64,000 nt of DNA from positions 124,001 through 188,000 of the forward strand of contig JAIQDT010003825.1 of the NCBI GenBank assembly GCA_021521415.1. Direction: 5' to 3'. Of the stretch, positions 49,037 to 60,079 are shown piece by piece. The stretch's first letter is position 1, and each line of letters starts with the position of its first letter. The position numbers and the translations under genes were made by a program. This DNA comes from Bidens hawaiensis. Its lineage: Eukaryota; Streptophyta; Magnoliopsida; Asterales; Asteraceae. Below the pieces are notes generated by a model. It did no database searches. It saw nothing but the letters and a program-made list of their open reading frames with translations, and had not been told where the DNA came from.

Positions 49037-49847
49037 TGTTAGGTCATGATTTTTCTAGCTGAGGATCCTTTATCCTTGAGATATGTAACAGATTATAAAG
49101 GATCAATGATCCTCGGTATTATTTGTTTACTAATTATTGCATTTAGTACGGTGATGTGTTAGACAGGTATAACAATTCTAAGACGTACTTACATCAGTTA
49201 TCCTCATGGAGTCTCATCTAGCTGGAGTATGGATCTAGGATCCTCATTCAACATAGTTATTAATGGATGATTTCATGTGAAGACAGATTTTTAAAAATCA
49301 ACAACGGCTCTTGGACTTATTCTCCCGCTTATCTACCTATCGGATTTCTGTGGCATGTGTTCAATTAGCACGTTGGAAGAAAGTGGAAGAATAGCGAGAT
49401 TATAGGAATAGTTGTTAGTTAGTTACTTATTATTTTCTTTATATAACTGAGTTATGATCAACATTAGGCATACACACGCTCACATTTACACTCGTATTCT
49501 TGCTGCTAGCTCATCAGAAAACACATACATAGCTTTCATTGTAACTGTTGATCAACAACTCCAACCCTTGTAATCACCTTTTACTATTAATAAACTTGAC
49601 GGTGATAGTTTTCACCGTCCGGGGATTTTTTGTGCCGGAGATTACTATAATCACGTACCATTCGACCAAAGATTACCTTGTTAATCCTTGACCGAAGCAA
49701 TTCGACCAAAGATTACCTTGTTAGTTTTTGACCGAAGTAAAGATTATCGTAATTAAGGGTTTTTTCCCTCGTAATCAAATCCTTGTGTTCATCAAGATCT
49801 CAGTTATACAACCATTAGCATCGTGTTAGCACTATACCTCACTAACA
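49037..49847 (+). mobile_element. 3' LTR of the Tat element
   Basis: Starts TGTTAG after the purine-rich TTTTGGGGGCAA and ends CTAACA (perfect inverted ends), 811 bp. A TATA-like TTTATATAAC is at about 49438. A pair of repeats (CGACCAAAGATTACCTTGTTA) lies at 49660-49740. The 5' partner is absent. Confidence 0.85.
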
Positions 49848-49908
49848 GATTTGGATACATTATCCTTAGCTGATTTTTTTCCAAAACAATTCACATGCTT
49901 GCTTTTCT

Positions 49909-51370
49909 TTATTCGATATACCCATGTGTAGGGTCTAATTCACGTGTATCCTCTATCATTTCGTTTGAGTGGAGGTCGCTTTCTCTGCACTCTTCACATA
50001 TATGATCTTCTATATTGCGTGCTAGTTCTTGACACAATAATTTTTTGGTGGCAGGACCTACATCGAGCTGGTTGGAGATAATTCTCTGTTCAATGGTTTC
50101 TATGGCGTGCTTTCCATGCACAGGTAGAGGGGTTCCACTGTAACTAATAATTACGCAGTTTTGGCTGCAGTAATTGATTTTCTTGAAACTTCCAACCGTA
50201 ATTTGTTGAAGGGTTTCTAGAATTTTTAGATATCATTGACTCTAATGGAAACCCAGTTGCTAACGTCTTCTTGTTTTTCCATTATTTTGGAAGGTTAGAC
50301 ATTTCTTGTTTTGGCTATTCCAACTTCTAACACATGTAGAGCGGGAAAGCTTCTTCCTTGATACAAATCTGGTAGTGCTGAGGTGCGTTCTATGTAGATG
50401 TTGGCATCTTTTGCTGCTGCTATTTTCTTTCTGAAGGTTTTTATAGCTTTCTTCATTCCTTCTGTAAACAAATTGATTTATTGTCAGTTTGCTGAAGGAT
50501 AAATATATTTAATTAAACCAGTTGAAAATGCTAGATTAACTAGTTGGGGATCTATTCCTGGACAGAAGTTGAATAGACTCTTTGTCATTTTATCTTTTGT
50601 GAATATGTGCTCGACATCAAAGTCTTCAGGACTAAGGGCCCTAGCTTTTGACCAGACTGATCGGAATTCATCTAGAGTGATAAGATCGATTTCTTAATTT
50701 GTATTTCCAATCTTTTTTCTATTCTTTTTTCAAAGGGTAAATTTGAAAAGCTAACTGGTGAGGTTTTCTTTGTTTTTGTTACATGCATGGGAAAAACGGT
50801 AATCCTTAAAGGTATTTCTTTCTTTCCAAATTCTGTTGAATATCTTGTGGCTTCTTGTTGAGCTTGTAACAGGGAGCCCAATTTTTTGTAGGGAACTGTT
50901 GAATGCTGAACATATTTTGAGACAATAGCCCAGTCTTCCTAGATTCCTCTGTGATCTCCATAAAAAATGACGTAGAACCTTGTTTTTTGATTTCCTGGAG
51001 ATGTCACCATTTGTGCATAGGTGGTTTTAATAGTTTTGGGCAAACTATCAGCCGTGAACGAATTTGTGACGTCTTTACCGGAGCCGTTTGCTTCCGGACT
51101 AGAAGATGATTGTGGCTCATCTTTTGCTGTATGTATGCTTTTTCCCAAAGCATCAGGGATCAACGGACATGATTTTTCTTTACCATTAGCCGTTTGTAAA
51201 GGAATAGATTCTCTTTTTAGACTTTTGTCTTCATGTACAGAATTTACTGTTTTGGCATTAAACGATTCGTTGTATAACGCTATTTGCTGTCGCACAGCTT
51301 GTAATTCTATTAAAAGAATTTTTTCTTCTAGGCGTAAAGCCCTGATTTTTTCTTTCTCTTCTACCATCAT
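49909..51370 (-). pseudogene. Viral transactivator/viroplasmin (ORF VI-like)
   Basis: Starts MMVEEKEKIRAL with a coiled-coil N-terminus, then a Ser-rich linker and the viroplasmin-type segment (TRFYVIFYGDHRGI) interrupted by a stop at 50939; it resumes with LGSLLQAQQEATRYSTEF. About 487 codons in all, near the usual size, with further stops at about 50485, 50480, 50310 and 50225. In the family this protein re-initiates translation on the polycistronic RNA and forms inclusion bodies. Confidence 0.75.
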
Positions 51371-51419
51371 ATTTGTTTTTCTAGATATGATTGTGATGAG
51401 TATTGTGAAAGGGACGTAT

Positions 51420-51456
51420 CTTATTTATAGAGAAATATTACGTCATTGCTTACGTA
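51420..51456 (-). promoter_or_regulatory. Viral promoter: TATA box and as-1-like element
   Basis: The minus strand reads TACGTAAGCAATGACGTAA (51456-51438), then after 7 nt CTATAAATAAG (51430-51420), 50 bp before the transactivator ATG. Paired TGACG/ACGTAA motifs just upstream of TATA resemble the as-1 element of caulimovirus promoters. The position corresponds to the subgenomic (19S-like) promoter and overlaps the Pol stop codon. Confidence 0.6.
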
Positions 51457-53449
51457 TTCTGAAAATCACTTGTCAAGATATCAGCTAGCACGTTTTTTGG
51501 TCCTTCAAGATGTTCAATGTTAAAGGAATATCTCGAAAACCACATTTTCCATCTGACAAGGCGTCCCTGTTTGTTATCTCCTGAAATTTTTGTTTTTAGG
51601 AAATAAGTGAAAATTATGTTATCTGTCCTGATAAGAAATTTTACGGGGGTTAGATAAATAGAAAATTTTGAAATGGTGTTTTTTATCGCCAGTAATTCTT
51701 TTTCAATGCTGTGGTAATTCTTTTCAGCTGGTTTAAAACTTCCAGAGGTATATTTTAAAATTTCCTCTCTATCAGCTGTTTTTTCCTTTTAGACCCCTCC
51801 CCAAAAATCATTTGAAGCATTGGTTTCAATTATAAGGGAGTCTTCTTCTTTTGGAAGATAAAGTATTGGAAAGCTTTTTAAGTTTTTCTTTATCTTTCTA
51901 ATATAGTCTGTATTGGATTCTTTCCAATCCCATACGTAATCCTTTTTTAGTTTTACCTGTAGCGGCTTGCTGAGCTCTGCAAGCTTTGGAATGTAGCTTT
52001 CTACATAAGTTAAAACACCAAGAAACCTTTGTAGATGTTTTTTATCATCTAAAGTATCTGGAAATTTATGTAAATTTTCCAAAATATGTTTTTGTGAACA
52101 ATGAGTAAATCTATTTCAAGACCTAAGAAATTTATCTTTGTTTTAAAAAGATTTGCTTTTTTTTTTGACAAAATTATCCAATATTTTTCAATTGTTTTTA
52201 AAATTGATAAAACATGAAAATAGTGATGTTCCTCAGAGCTAGAAAATATTATAATATCGTCTACGTAGTCTGTACAATAAACTTCTAATCCTTTTAAAGC
52301 ATTCTGCATATGTCTTTGAAATATGCTAGGTGCTTGTTTTAATCCAAAAGGTAATACACTCCATTGGTAATGACCATCAGGACATGTAAATGCAGTTAAT
52401 AACTGAGATTCTTCGTCTAACTGTACCTGCCAGAAACCACTTTTGCAGTCGAAACTAGAAAATATGGTTTTTCCTTTTAAGAGGTTTAATAATTCTTGCA
52501 TGCAAGGAAGATTGTGTCTATCTCCTATTTTGGCTGCGTTTACAGCTTTATAATTTACGACCATTCGTTTCTTTCCTCTTCTTTTTTCAGCTTCATTTTC
52601 AACTAAAAAGGCTGGTGACATATGAGGTGATTTACTTAGAATAATTAATTTTAATTCAAGTAACTCTTTTATTTGTTTGTTAAACTCTTCTCTGTCCTGT
52701 GGACTGTATATCATGGGTTTTACTCTAATTACAGTTTTAGGGTCTATCAATTTTATTGAAGCCTTCATACAGTTTTTGGATTTTCCCGGGTCAATAGGAT
52801 TTTCTGAGCATACCTTTTCTATTTTTTTGATATTTTTGTATTTCAAGGAAATTCTTTTCTTCTGGTTTTATAACTTCTTGGGTTATATTTGTTCCAGCGA
52901 TTTTTTTTATTTTCGAATCCTTTTTCATAGATTCGAGAAAATAAAGTTTTCTAACCCTAAGTGCTTTAGTTATTTTCTTAATCAAAATCATTTCTTGATT
53001 AAGATGGAAAGATATTCCGTCTAACCATTGTGTAAATGGTCCATATAACTTACAGAAGTTATTTCCAATGAGTAAATCTATTCCTGATTCTTGTTGGTAA
53101 ATTGTATGAATAGGAAATGGTTCTCCTGAAAAGTAAACTTTAAGGTTTCTACAAACCTTATTTAGTTTAATTATTTCTTCATTAGCAATTGTTACTTTAA
53201 TGTCTTTAGGTATGTTTTCCCAAAGTTCTTCAGGGATAACATATTTATTTGCTAAACAGAGACTTTCACCCGTGTCAACATAGCAATGTAAAGTTATCGT
53301 TTCATATCATTTTAGAAAAATTCTTCCTTTGATATAAATAGAGTTGGGATTGGTTATATTAGCATAGACCAGTTGCTCTTGTTTTAGATATTTTGTAAAA
53401 AATGTAATTTGCCTAATTCATTTTCTTCCTGTTTAGGAGTTGTAGTCAT
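51450..53449 (-). pseudogene. Viral polyprotein: protease, RT, RNase H
   Basis: The ATG at 53449 overlaps the coat protein stop. An aspartic protease with YVDTGESLCLA lies near 53285-53250. RT (52846-52049) has FDCKSGFWQVQLDEE, LPFGLKQAPSIFQRHM and YVDDIIIFSS, all catalytic Asp present. RNase H follows: the position of the first Asp reads ETNASNDFWGG, with Asn replacing Asp, then stops near 51790, and the end ADILTSDFQ before TAA at 51452-51450. Frameshifts lie near 52060 and stops near 53395 and 53310. Confidence 0.9.
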
Positions 53450-54909
53450 TCTGAGTCAGTAGAATCATCAGAAGAGTCGTATTTAACTATTAGTGAATAT
53501 ACCTGAGTATATCCATCGTAAATATTTTCAGAAGGAAATTATCCTTCTTCTTCAGCTTCTAAATAAGCTTTGTTTTTTCTGGGAATTTTTGTCGATTAGG
53601 ACATTCGTTGGCATAATGTCCCTCTTCAAAACATATCCAACATCTATATTTTTCTTTCCTTGTGGGCAGATTTTTGGTTTTTCTTTTGAAAAGTATTTTC
53701 CTCGTGTAAATTTTCTTTTCTTGGATTTCCAAAATCTTATTTTAGTTTTATACTTTCTTTTGTACTTCTTTTTGAAGTAATTTTTATCGTTGGGTTGATC
53801 ACATCCAAGGGATAATTGAGGAATTTCAGTTAAAGTATTACAACATTTTTTGTTAAATCTGTTTAACTGTTTTTGTTTGTTGGAGAAATCACAATAAACG
53901 GTAATTTCTTCTTTGACAATCCTTGTTGCAAATACGAGAAAATGCATAGTTAAAGGATTTTTCTCTTTATTACATCTTTCTTTGGCTTTTTCTCTTACAA
54001 TAGGGATTTTCATTAAGTAGACTTCTATCCAGGAATGATATTCACCCGTACTTAACTTGTATAGGTTTTGCTCAAATAGGCGTGTAAAATCATCTAAAAG
54101 GCATATATCACATAATTGAGCTTTTGTAAGATTTTTTCTTGCTTTTTCAAGCAATTTTTTATTTTCATGATCTTTGTTTGTGAGGAAATCAAGACCTAAA
54201 AACATCATATACATGGTGTTGATTATTTGAACAAAAAGGTCCTCACCATGTAAATCTTCATTCCAAGCAATGCCTTTAATGAAGTCTTGAATGATTCCTG
54301 AAGATTTATGTTCTATTAATAATAATAATAATAATGCCTTTGCATTAGAGAACTCTTCTGGATTGGACTGGATAATGAGACTAATCTCAGTATTCCATTT
54401 ATCTATAACTTATTTTCTTTTTTCATAATCGAAGATACAGTCAATTTTAATGGTGTCAATTGCGGTTAAACTCCCATTATTAGGATTTGGTATGCCTTTG
54501 TGATATGGCATAGAAAATTCTGTATTTTTCTTTTTGTAGCTAGTATAACTAGTACTGGCTCGATTTGTTCTACTATTATAGTTAGGAGTTTCATCTACAG
54601 AAGAATTTTCATCTTAGTCATAGGTTCTGAAGCGATCTCTTTTTTAGGTTCCTTTATGGTGAAAACTTGTTCTGGAAAATATTTGTCTCAAAGACTCTTA
54701 TTTTCGGAAAACTTTTGTTCACATTCTTTATCACTTAGTGACATTAATTGAACTAGTTCATGTATTTGCTCAGCTGAGCATGTCTCTAGCTGGCTATCAA
54801 ATATTTGCTCTAGTTTTTGAGAGATAGAGTTCATTTGAGCCTTTGAATTTTTCTTTCAAGCGTTAGTTTTTTCTTTATTGGCTCGGTTTAATTTGTCACC
54901 CCGAGGCAT
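53446..54909 (-). pseudogene. Viral coat protein (ORF IV-like)
   Basis: From ATG 54909 (MPRGDKLNRANKEK) to TGA 53446, about 488 codons, the usual size. The capsid core reads HKSSGIIQDFIKGIAWNEDL and DFLTNKDHENKK; a Lys/Arg-rich nuclear/RNA-binding stretch ([20 protein letters not shown]) follows. A CCHC finger ([14 protein letters not shown], about 53640-53595) sits in a frame shifted relative to the core, and the acidic tail ends SDDSTDSE. Several stops lie in the N-terminal third (about 54855, 54700, 54410). Confidence 0.85.
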
Positions 54910-55595
54910 GTTTGAATTGTGCTGAATTTTTGCACTATGAGACATGTTGCTATCTATACATTAAGTTGGTCATAAATGCTCAAACACATCACATGGCTAT
55001 TAAAGGTTGTCATGTGGAGACCTTTTATGTCAATTTTTGTCGGGATATTTACAATTCTCAAAGAATCTTTTATTGTTCTTTTGTACCAAAAAGCCATTTT
55101 AAAGAATTTGGACATTTGGAACTTCCTAATGACGGATTTCCTACATTAAAGTTAGGAAAATAATATTTTTGAAATCTTCCTTTTTCATTGAGGATTTTAG
55201 TGTGCTGTTCTAGCTTTTGAGGTTTAACTTCCTCGATTTTATCAATTTTTTCGGAGATATTCTTAATGATCTTTGCGGCTATAGCCTCTAGATTTTCATT
55301 AGTAGATAATTTTTCTACATTATTGATTAGTTCTTTAATTAATTATTCTTTTTTACAAGAGAACTCATGTTATGGTTATAAGAGATTTTCTTGTTTTAAG
55401 CTTAAAGAGTTTCTTTCTATTGTCAGCTATTTCTTGTTTGAAGAATCTTATATTTTGAGCCTCTATGTTATCATGTATCATAAAGTCGTACATAGTTTGG
55501 TTTATTCTAATTTTATATATCTGAATTTTACTTTCTTCAAAGTTAATTGCATCATCTAGGGCCTTAACTACTTCATTGATTGGGGTTAAAGACAT
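54910..55595 (-). pseudogene. Viral small ORFs between MP and CP
   Basis: The first ORF (55595-55365) starts at the TAATG overlap with the MP stop and gives a 76-residue charged helical protein (MSLTPINEVVKALDDAIN), then decays. The rest (to 54910) has remnants such as VNIPTKIDIKGLHMTTFNSH in other frames. In related viruses this interval encodes the vector-transmission and virion-associated proteins; I cannot assign each with certainty. Confidence 0.5.
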
Positions 55596-56192
55596 TATAT
55601 ACCTATAACCTCTTTAAGAATTTCTCCATACTTATCTATTATTTTCGACATAGATCATATTAATTGTACTTCTGTAGAAGTTGAAGTTGGTTCTCTAATT
55701 CTTAGAGTATGTCTAGAAAAGCTATGTCTGGATTTAGACTCTAGAATTTGTTTATTTCGAGCTATATTAATCACCCAATTTTCTTGTAATTGCCAGGGTT
55801 AAGTAAATTTACTTTCCACAATTGTTCATATATCTGAGAATATATCTTCTATTGCTTTACTCTCTTTTTCTTTATAATCTATAGAGTGAGTACTGATGAT
55901 TATAGCATACGATATTAAATAATTAATCGTAAATACTTTATTTCCTGGTTCCATAAAATCAGTTCTTTCTTGAAAAAGCATTTGAGACCAAGCTTTGTAA
56001 ACTATTAGGTTGATTAAAAACCTGTCTATTATCAAGCTTAAACATAAGCTTACTTATTTTTGTTAATTGGTCAGAATTAATCATGTAATCTGGCAGAAAA
56101 CCTTTTTCATTTTCACTAAAGTTTATAACTTCAGTATTTTATTGATATGATTCATCAGAATCTTCTTCTATTAGAAAATCTTTATTTTTCAT
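55595..56192 (-). pseudogene. Viral movement protein (ORF I-like), shortened
   Basis: ATG 56192 (MKNKDFLIEEDSDESYQ, then a stop), continuing with GFLPDYMINSDQLTKISKLM and, in a neighbouring frame, EPGNKVFTINYLISYAI with HSIDYKEKESKAIEDIF, recalling the 30K movement-protein superfamily. It ends IGI before TAA at 55597-55595. About 199 codons, well short of a usual 300-plus, so an internal deletion is likely. Confidence 0.55.
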
Positions 56193-56199
56193 TTTTATG

Positions 56200-56520
56200 T
56201 AGCACAAGGCTTAGTTTTTCATTTTTGCTGAGCACAAGGCTCTAACATTAATTTTTAAAAAATTGAGCAAAAAACCTAAACCCACTGAAAGCTAAACTAA
56301 GTTTGAGGTTTTTTTTTTTTTTTTGGAACGGATATGCTAGATTTTTTTTGGTTTTTTTAATTTTTTGGTTTTTCTAATTAATTTTTTTGAATGTTTTTTT
56401 ACCGGGGATACTAGATAAACATTTTGGTTTTTTTACCTCTTTTGTTTTTTCGTTTGGTTTTGTTCTATAATTTTTTAATTGTTTCTTTGTTTTTTTTTTG
56501 CGGTTTTTTTTATCTCTTAC
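56200..56520. other. T-rich sequence without genes
   Basis: Long T runs (56308-56325, 56340-56440, 56490-56515) interspersed with GGTTTTTT. AGCACAAGGCT occurs twice at 56205 and 56230. It could be the leader of the viral copy (A-rich on the minus strand), but no PBS is seen. Confidence 0.45.
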
Positions 56521-56640
56521 ACAAATAATGTGATGTAAGTGATTGATGGTGCACTATAAGGATGTGGAGATTGACCAATGGTTGGAAAGGAGTTCCCATG
56601 TTCCCTACTTTTTTGAAGTTCTCTTTTAAACCTCTCCCTC

Positions 56641-56641
56641 C

Positions 56642-56684
<43 letters not shown>
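56641..56684. repeat. (CT)n(AT)n microsatellite
   Basis: About ten CT followed by about twelve TA units. Marks the junction region between the viral copy and the copia gag fragment. Confidence 0.95.
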
Positions 56685-56694
<10 letters not shown>

Positions 56695-56749
56695 CATACA
56701 TATACTTATAACAAAACCGAAATTTTAAAAATGTGTCGGGTTTTCGGAT

Positions 56750-57440
56750 TTGAAAATTAACGAATGTTACATTACTCTTGCCTTTCTCACCATTATGTTT
56801 ATGATTTTTACTAAATCGATGTTTCTCCTTTCTTCCGACACACAAGGCTTCGCTCTCGGTTTTAATCGAGCCACCGGCTAACTGTTACGTCCAGGCTTCT
56901 TATGTAGCAAGAATATTCTCAAACTTGATAATACTCGGTTGGGTCGCCCATTCTCGGATAGCGGTAACGAAGCTACGATACTCCGTCCTTAAACCGTGGA
57001 TGAATTCAGCTTCATACGAGCATCGCTAACCCGATACTATGGATCGAGTTCTCCAATATCGCGACACAAATTCTTAACTTTACGAAAATATTGTCCGATA
57101 AGATCACCTTGGGTAATCGTCATTAACTCACATTCGACTAGTTGTAATCAAGTATCGTTCTTCTTCGTGAATAACGTCTCCAACGTATCCCACACTTGCT
57201 TTGGGTATTCGAGATCTTGAATGTGATCAAGAACATCATCATCAGCCGTTGTCTTGATGATAAACATCGTACGACCCGCTTTACCTGCCACTTCCCGATA
57301 CAACCGTTAATATCGTTTGCAAGTTTTTCGTCTCGGTACCGTTCGTAACCTTCCAAACATCTTGACCTTGAAGATAAGACTTGATGCACGTCGACCACTA
57401 TATTTAGTTGCTTTGGATTAATGTCCTGATTCCTTCTACG
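56750..57440 (-). pseudogene. Ty1/copia gag fragment
   Basis: The minus strand reads, with frame changes, KAGRTMFIIKTTADDDVLDH, PKQVWDTLETLFTKKNDT, TITQGDLIGQYFRKVKNLCRDIGELDP and a Gly/Arg/Lys end (KIINIMVRKARVM). This is the UBN2-type gag of copia elements. Stops (near 57130, 57040, 56990) and the loss of the zinc knuckle and all of pol show a truncated copy. The PBS and LTR to the right belong to it. Confidence 0.8.
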
Positions 57441-58015
57441 ACTTGAAATCGGCCATAGTTCGATTCCTTAACCGATCTTGATTAAACAACAAAAATACTT
57501 TTGTTGCAAGATGGCGACAATACTATTTTCGCAACAATTTATGGCAGTTGGTAAATGAATAAGTTAAGTTTACACAAACAATTTTGTGTGTGGCAATATG
57601 TATATCTCTACCAACAGAAATATAAATAAATTATGGGGTTGACTTTCATGTGATGCTATGGCTTAACCTTGAATAGACAAAACCACACAAAGTAACTAAT
57701 AATGTTTATAACTTCAAATCGTAAACAAAATACCAAGATTTTGGGTACAAATGCCAAGCCATCTTCAAACCCAAATCAACCCAAATAATCGTCTGTCCGC
57801 CAACTCTTTAATCCGCAACTACGGATCGTTCCTCGATTTTGGACACGTACTACGGATGACTCTCAATCAATCTTCAAGTATCCTTCAGTTTTCTCCTCGT
57901 TACGATCTTGAACCGTATCTTACCTTGATAAGTTCTTGGCATCTTATGTCTTTGATTGGAACTACTACCGCAACCAAGACTTGCCGCCGGTCGGAAACAC
58001 GAGTCTGGATCGTTA

Positions 58016-58028
58016 GGCTCTGATAATA
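58016..58028 (-). other. Primer-binding site of the copia fragment
   Basis: The minus strand reads ATTATCAGAGCC, one or two changes from the Met-tRNA PBS TGGTATCAGAGCC, two bases from the LTR end. Confidence 0.75.
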
Positions 58029-58030
58029 CT

Positions 58031-58260
58031 TGTTAAACCTTAGACAAGTGAATCAACAACACCAAACACGATTTTGCATAATACGTTTATGCGACTCTTT
58101 TTATTAATAAGAAACAAGAACAAAATACTTTTGACTAACTAAAAATAAACCTTTTAATGGGTTTATATAACCCCAATGTCATACTTCTACTCAAACTAGG
58201 AAACATAACCATATTAGACTTCTAATTTATTTAATAATAAATAAAATATAACTATAACAC
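58031..58260 (-). mobile_element. 5' LTR of the copia fragment
   Basis: TGTTAAACC to ACTATAACA, 230 bp, small as in many copia elements; TATA (GGGTTATATAAAC on the minus strand) at about 58157-58170. The next five bases are CCAAG. Confidence 0.75.
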
Positions 58261-60030
58261 CAAGTTATTCAACTTGGTCCTGAACTTTAGATTTCCACCA
58301 AACCGCCCATTGAGATCTTCCGTACCACCCTTATACTTTTCGTATTAACCATTCAAGTCCATCAAGTTGGTATTGCACCAACTTTTACACAGCAGTGACC
58401 AATTTCTTGGAGCTAACGTCGGATCCGCTCAACTTTATGTTTAGCCGGTCGATCGTGAACAAGAAACCAACAGAAAGTTGATGTTGTATGTTGCCTTTGG
58501 GAAGGGCGAATCACTCCCAAAAAGGTACATTATATTTTTATTTTATAGTCATCAAGTTTGTGAATTGGTTAGAATTTTGTTACATGATGTGTTGAGTGGA
58601 CTCTCGGTTTCTCTTTTGTATCATTTGCTGTAATAATTAATTTGTAATATCATTTAAAAGGATAAAAAATATTATAATTAACCTAAATACATGTGAACTT
58701 ATTAATTTACCAACTTACCAAATTAATCCATGTTTAAAACTACGATCATGAGATTACTAAATATAAATATGACAATGCGGTCGTCAATTTTTTAGGGGGT
58801 ACGTGGTGCTTGTTAAAACATAGTACTCGTGCTTTATGGTACACGTACCATGTGTTTGGAACCATGCGTACATAAAAATGTCTTATCATTCAAATCAACA
58901 TATAAAAATTCATCCTAAACCAAAATATGCCATCCTTAAGTACTTTGAAAACTTATGAGAAAACGGATGGATTTCAATCTTCAAAGATGAAAACACAGAC
59001 TTTCTGCAGTAAAACTTATGAGGTTTGCTAATTTAAAATTTTTCAACTGTACGTTTATATTGGTTATATACTTTTATATATATATATATATACACGTCAA
59101 TTTGTGTATACTAATGTTAATAGGTTATTACGCATGTATTATATATAGATGTTATCTTAAGTTTGATATGCACTCACACACAGTATATTTGTAGTCTGGA
59201 TCACTATGATCAGTACCAGTTTAATACTATGCTATAACAGAAATGAAATAGATTTCTAAACCAACCACTTCGAATAGCTCCAAAGAGTATCACTATAACA
59301 AAAATTATCTGATACGTCAAACCTTTAGCGATGAGGCAACAGGTTTCGTCGTCTTATTTTTGGAAGCAAGCCCACTAAGAAATTACTACATGTTAGAAAT
59401 AGGACTGATTTTTTCATTAGTCACAAACCTATAAAACCAAATACAAACTAATAATCATGTTGAATCTATATTGCAAATCTAAAGAGAGCTTTTGAATTGG
59501 TTCTAAGAATTAATTAAACTCGATGGAAATGAAATCTGAATGTTATATGCTTGATTCAAAAAATTTGATGAAATTAAAATCTACATTTCATCCAAACTTA
59601 CAAGTAAAATGGGATCGAAATTTAAATTAATTTATTCAAATTATTTCATTTCAAGAAATTCAGTATTTCTTTGAAATTGTGAAATTGCAGTTGATATAAA
59701 TTGCAAATTCACATTAACAAATTTCAATTTTTTTGGAATTCTTGTTGACAAATTTCACTATTGTAGAAAAGCTTTCCAAACCGAAAGCACCACATAACTA
59801 TCCAATATTTGACCCAATCTGGTTCTTGAATTAACCATGAACTTCAAATTAATGTCAGGAAATGAGGAAGCAGATACATGAATGCTATATGTAACACCAG
59901 TTGACAATAAACGTATATAGGAAGACGGATTCACCGAGACTACGTTGTTGACACCCTCTGTTGTAGACTAAAAGAGAAATACAACTGAAGAAACAATACA
60001 TGAAAAATAATTTGAAACCTATTATTATCA
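58261..60030. other. No gene recognised
   Basis: AT-rich, only short chance frames and a (TA)n run at 59077-59092. 58261-58560 may be the far flank of the copia insertion. The last 200 bp could include leader or intron sequence of the gene at 60080. Confidence 0.45.
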
Positions 60031-60079
60031 AAGAAGTAAACCAGCTGGAGTGATAGTTGGTGGCATAGAAACCAAAGTA

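Larger units (their letters stand above)
36871..49847 (+). mobile_element. Tat-clade Ty3/gypsy element, 5' truncated, degenerate
   Basis: Gag, protease, RT, RNase H, a second (archaeal-type) RNase H and integrase follow in order on the plus strand, then a long 3' region with an antisense gene and a 3' LTR (49037-49847). The 5' LTR and PBS are missing; the 5' limit at about 36871 is approximate. A solo LTR (38465-42139) interrupts the gag-protease junction. All coding parts carry stops. GGATCC occurs at least 25 times along the element. Confidence 0.85.
49848..56200 (-). mobile_element. Endogenous pararetrovirus, caulimovirus-like, all ORFs broken
   Basis: A 6.3-kb stretch with the gene order of the Caulimovirus/Soymovirus group on the minus strand: movement protein, small ORFs, coat protein, Pol, transactivator. 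Stop/start overlaps of a polycistronic viral RNA are preserved (TAATG at 55597-55593, ATGA at 53449-53446). Stops and frameshifts in every gene show an old integrated copy. The left end abuts the Tat LTR. No PBS is recognised. There is no integrase, as expected for this family. Confidence 0.85.

Noticed and set aside
54912..55163. 83-codon plus-strand frame inside the viral copy
   Set aside because: It lies antisense to the decayed small viral ORFs and has no family features.
56200..56700. Poly(A) tail of a retroposed gene (T-runs)
   Set aside because: The T-runs are interrupted and mixed with GG motifs, no target duplication is seen, and the sequence upstream is viral.
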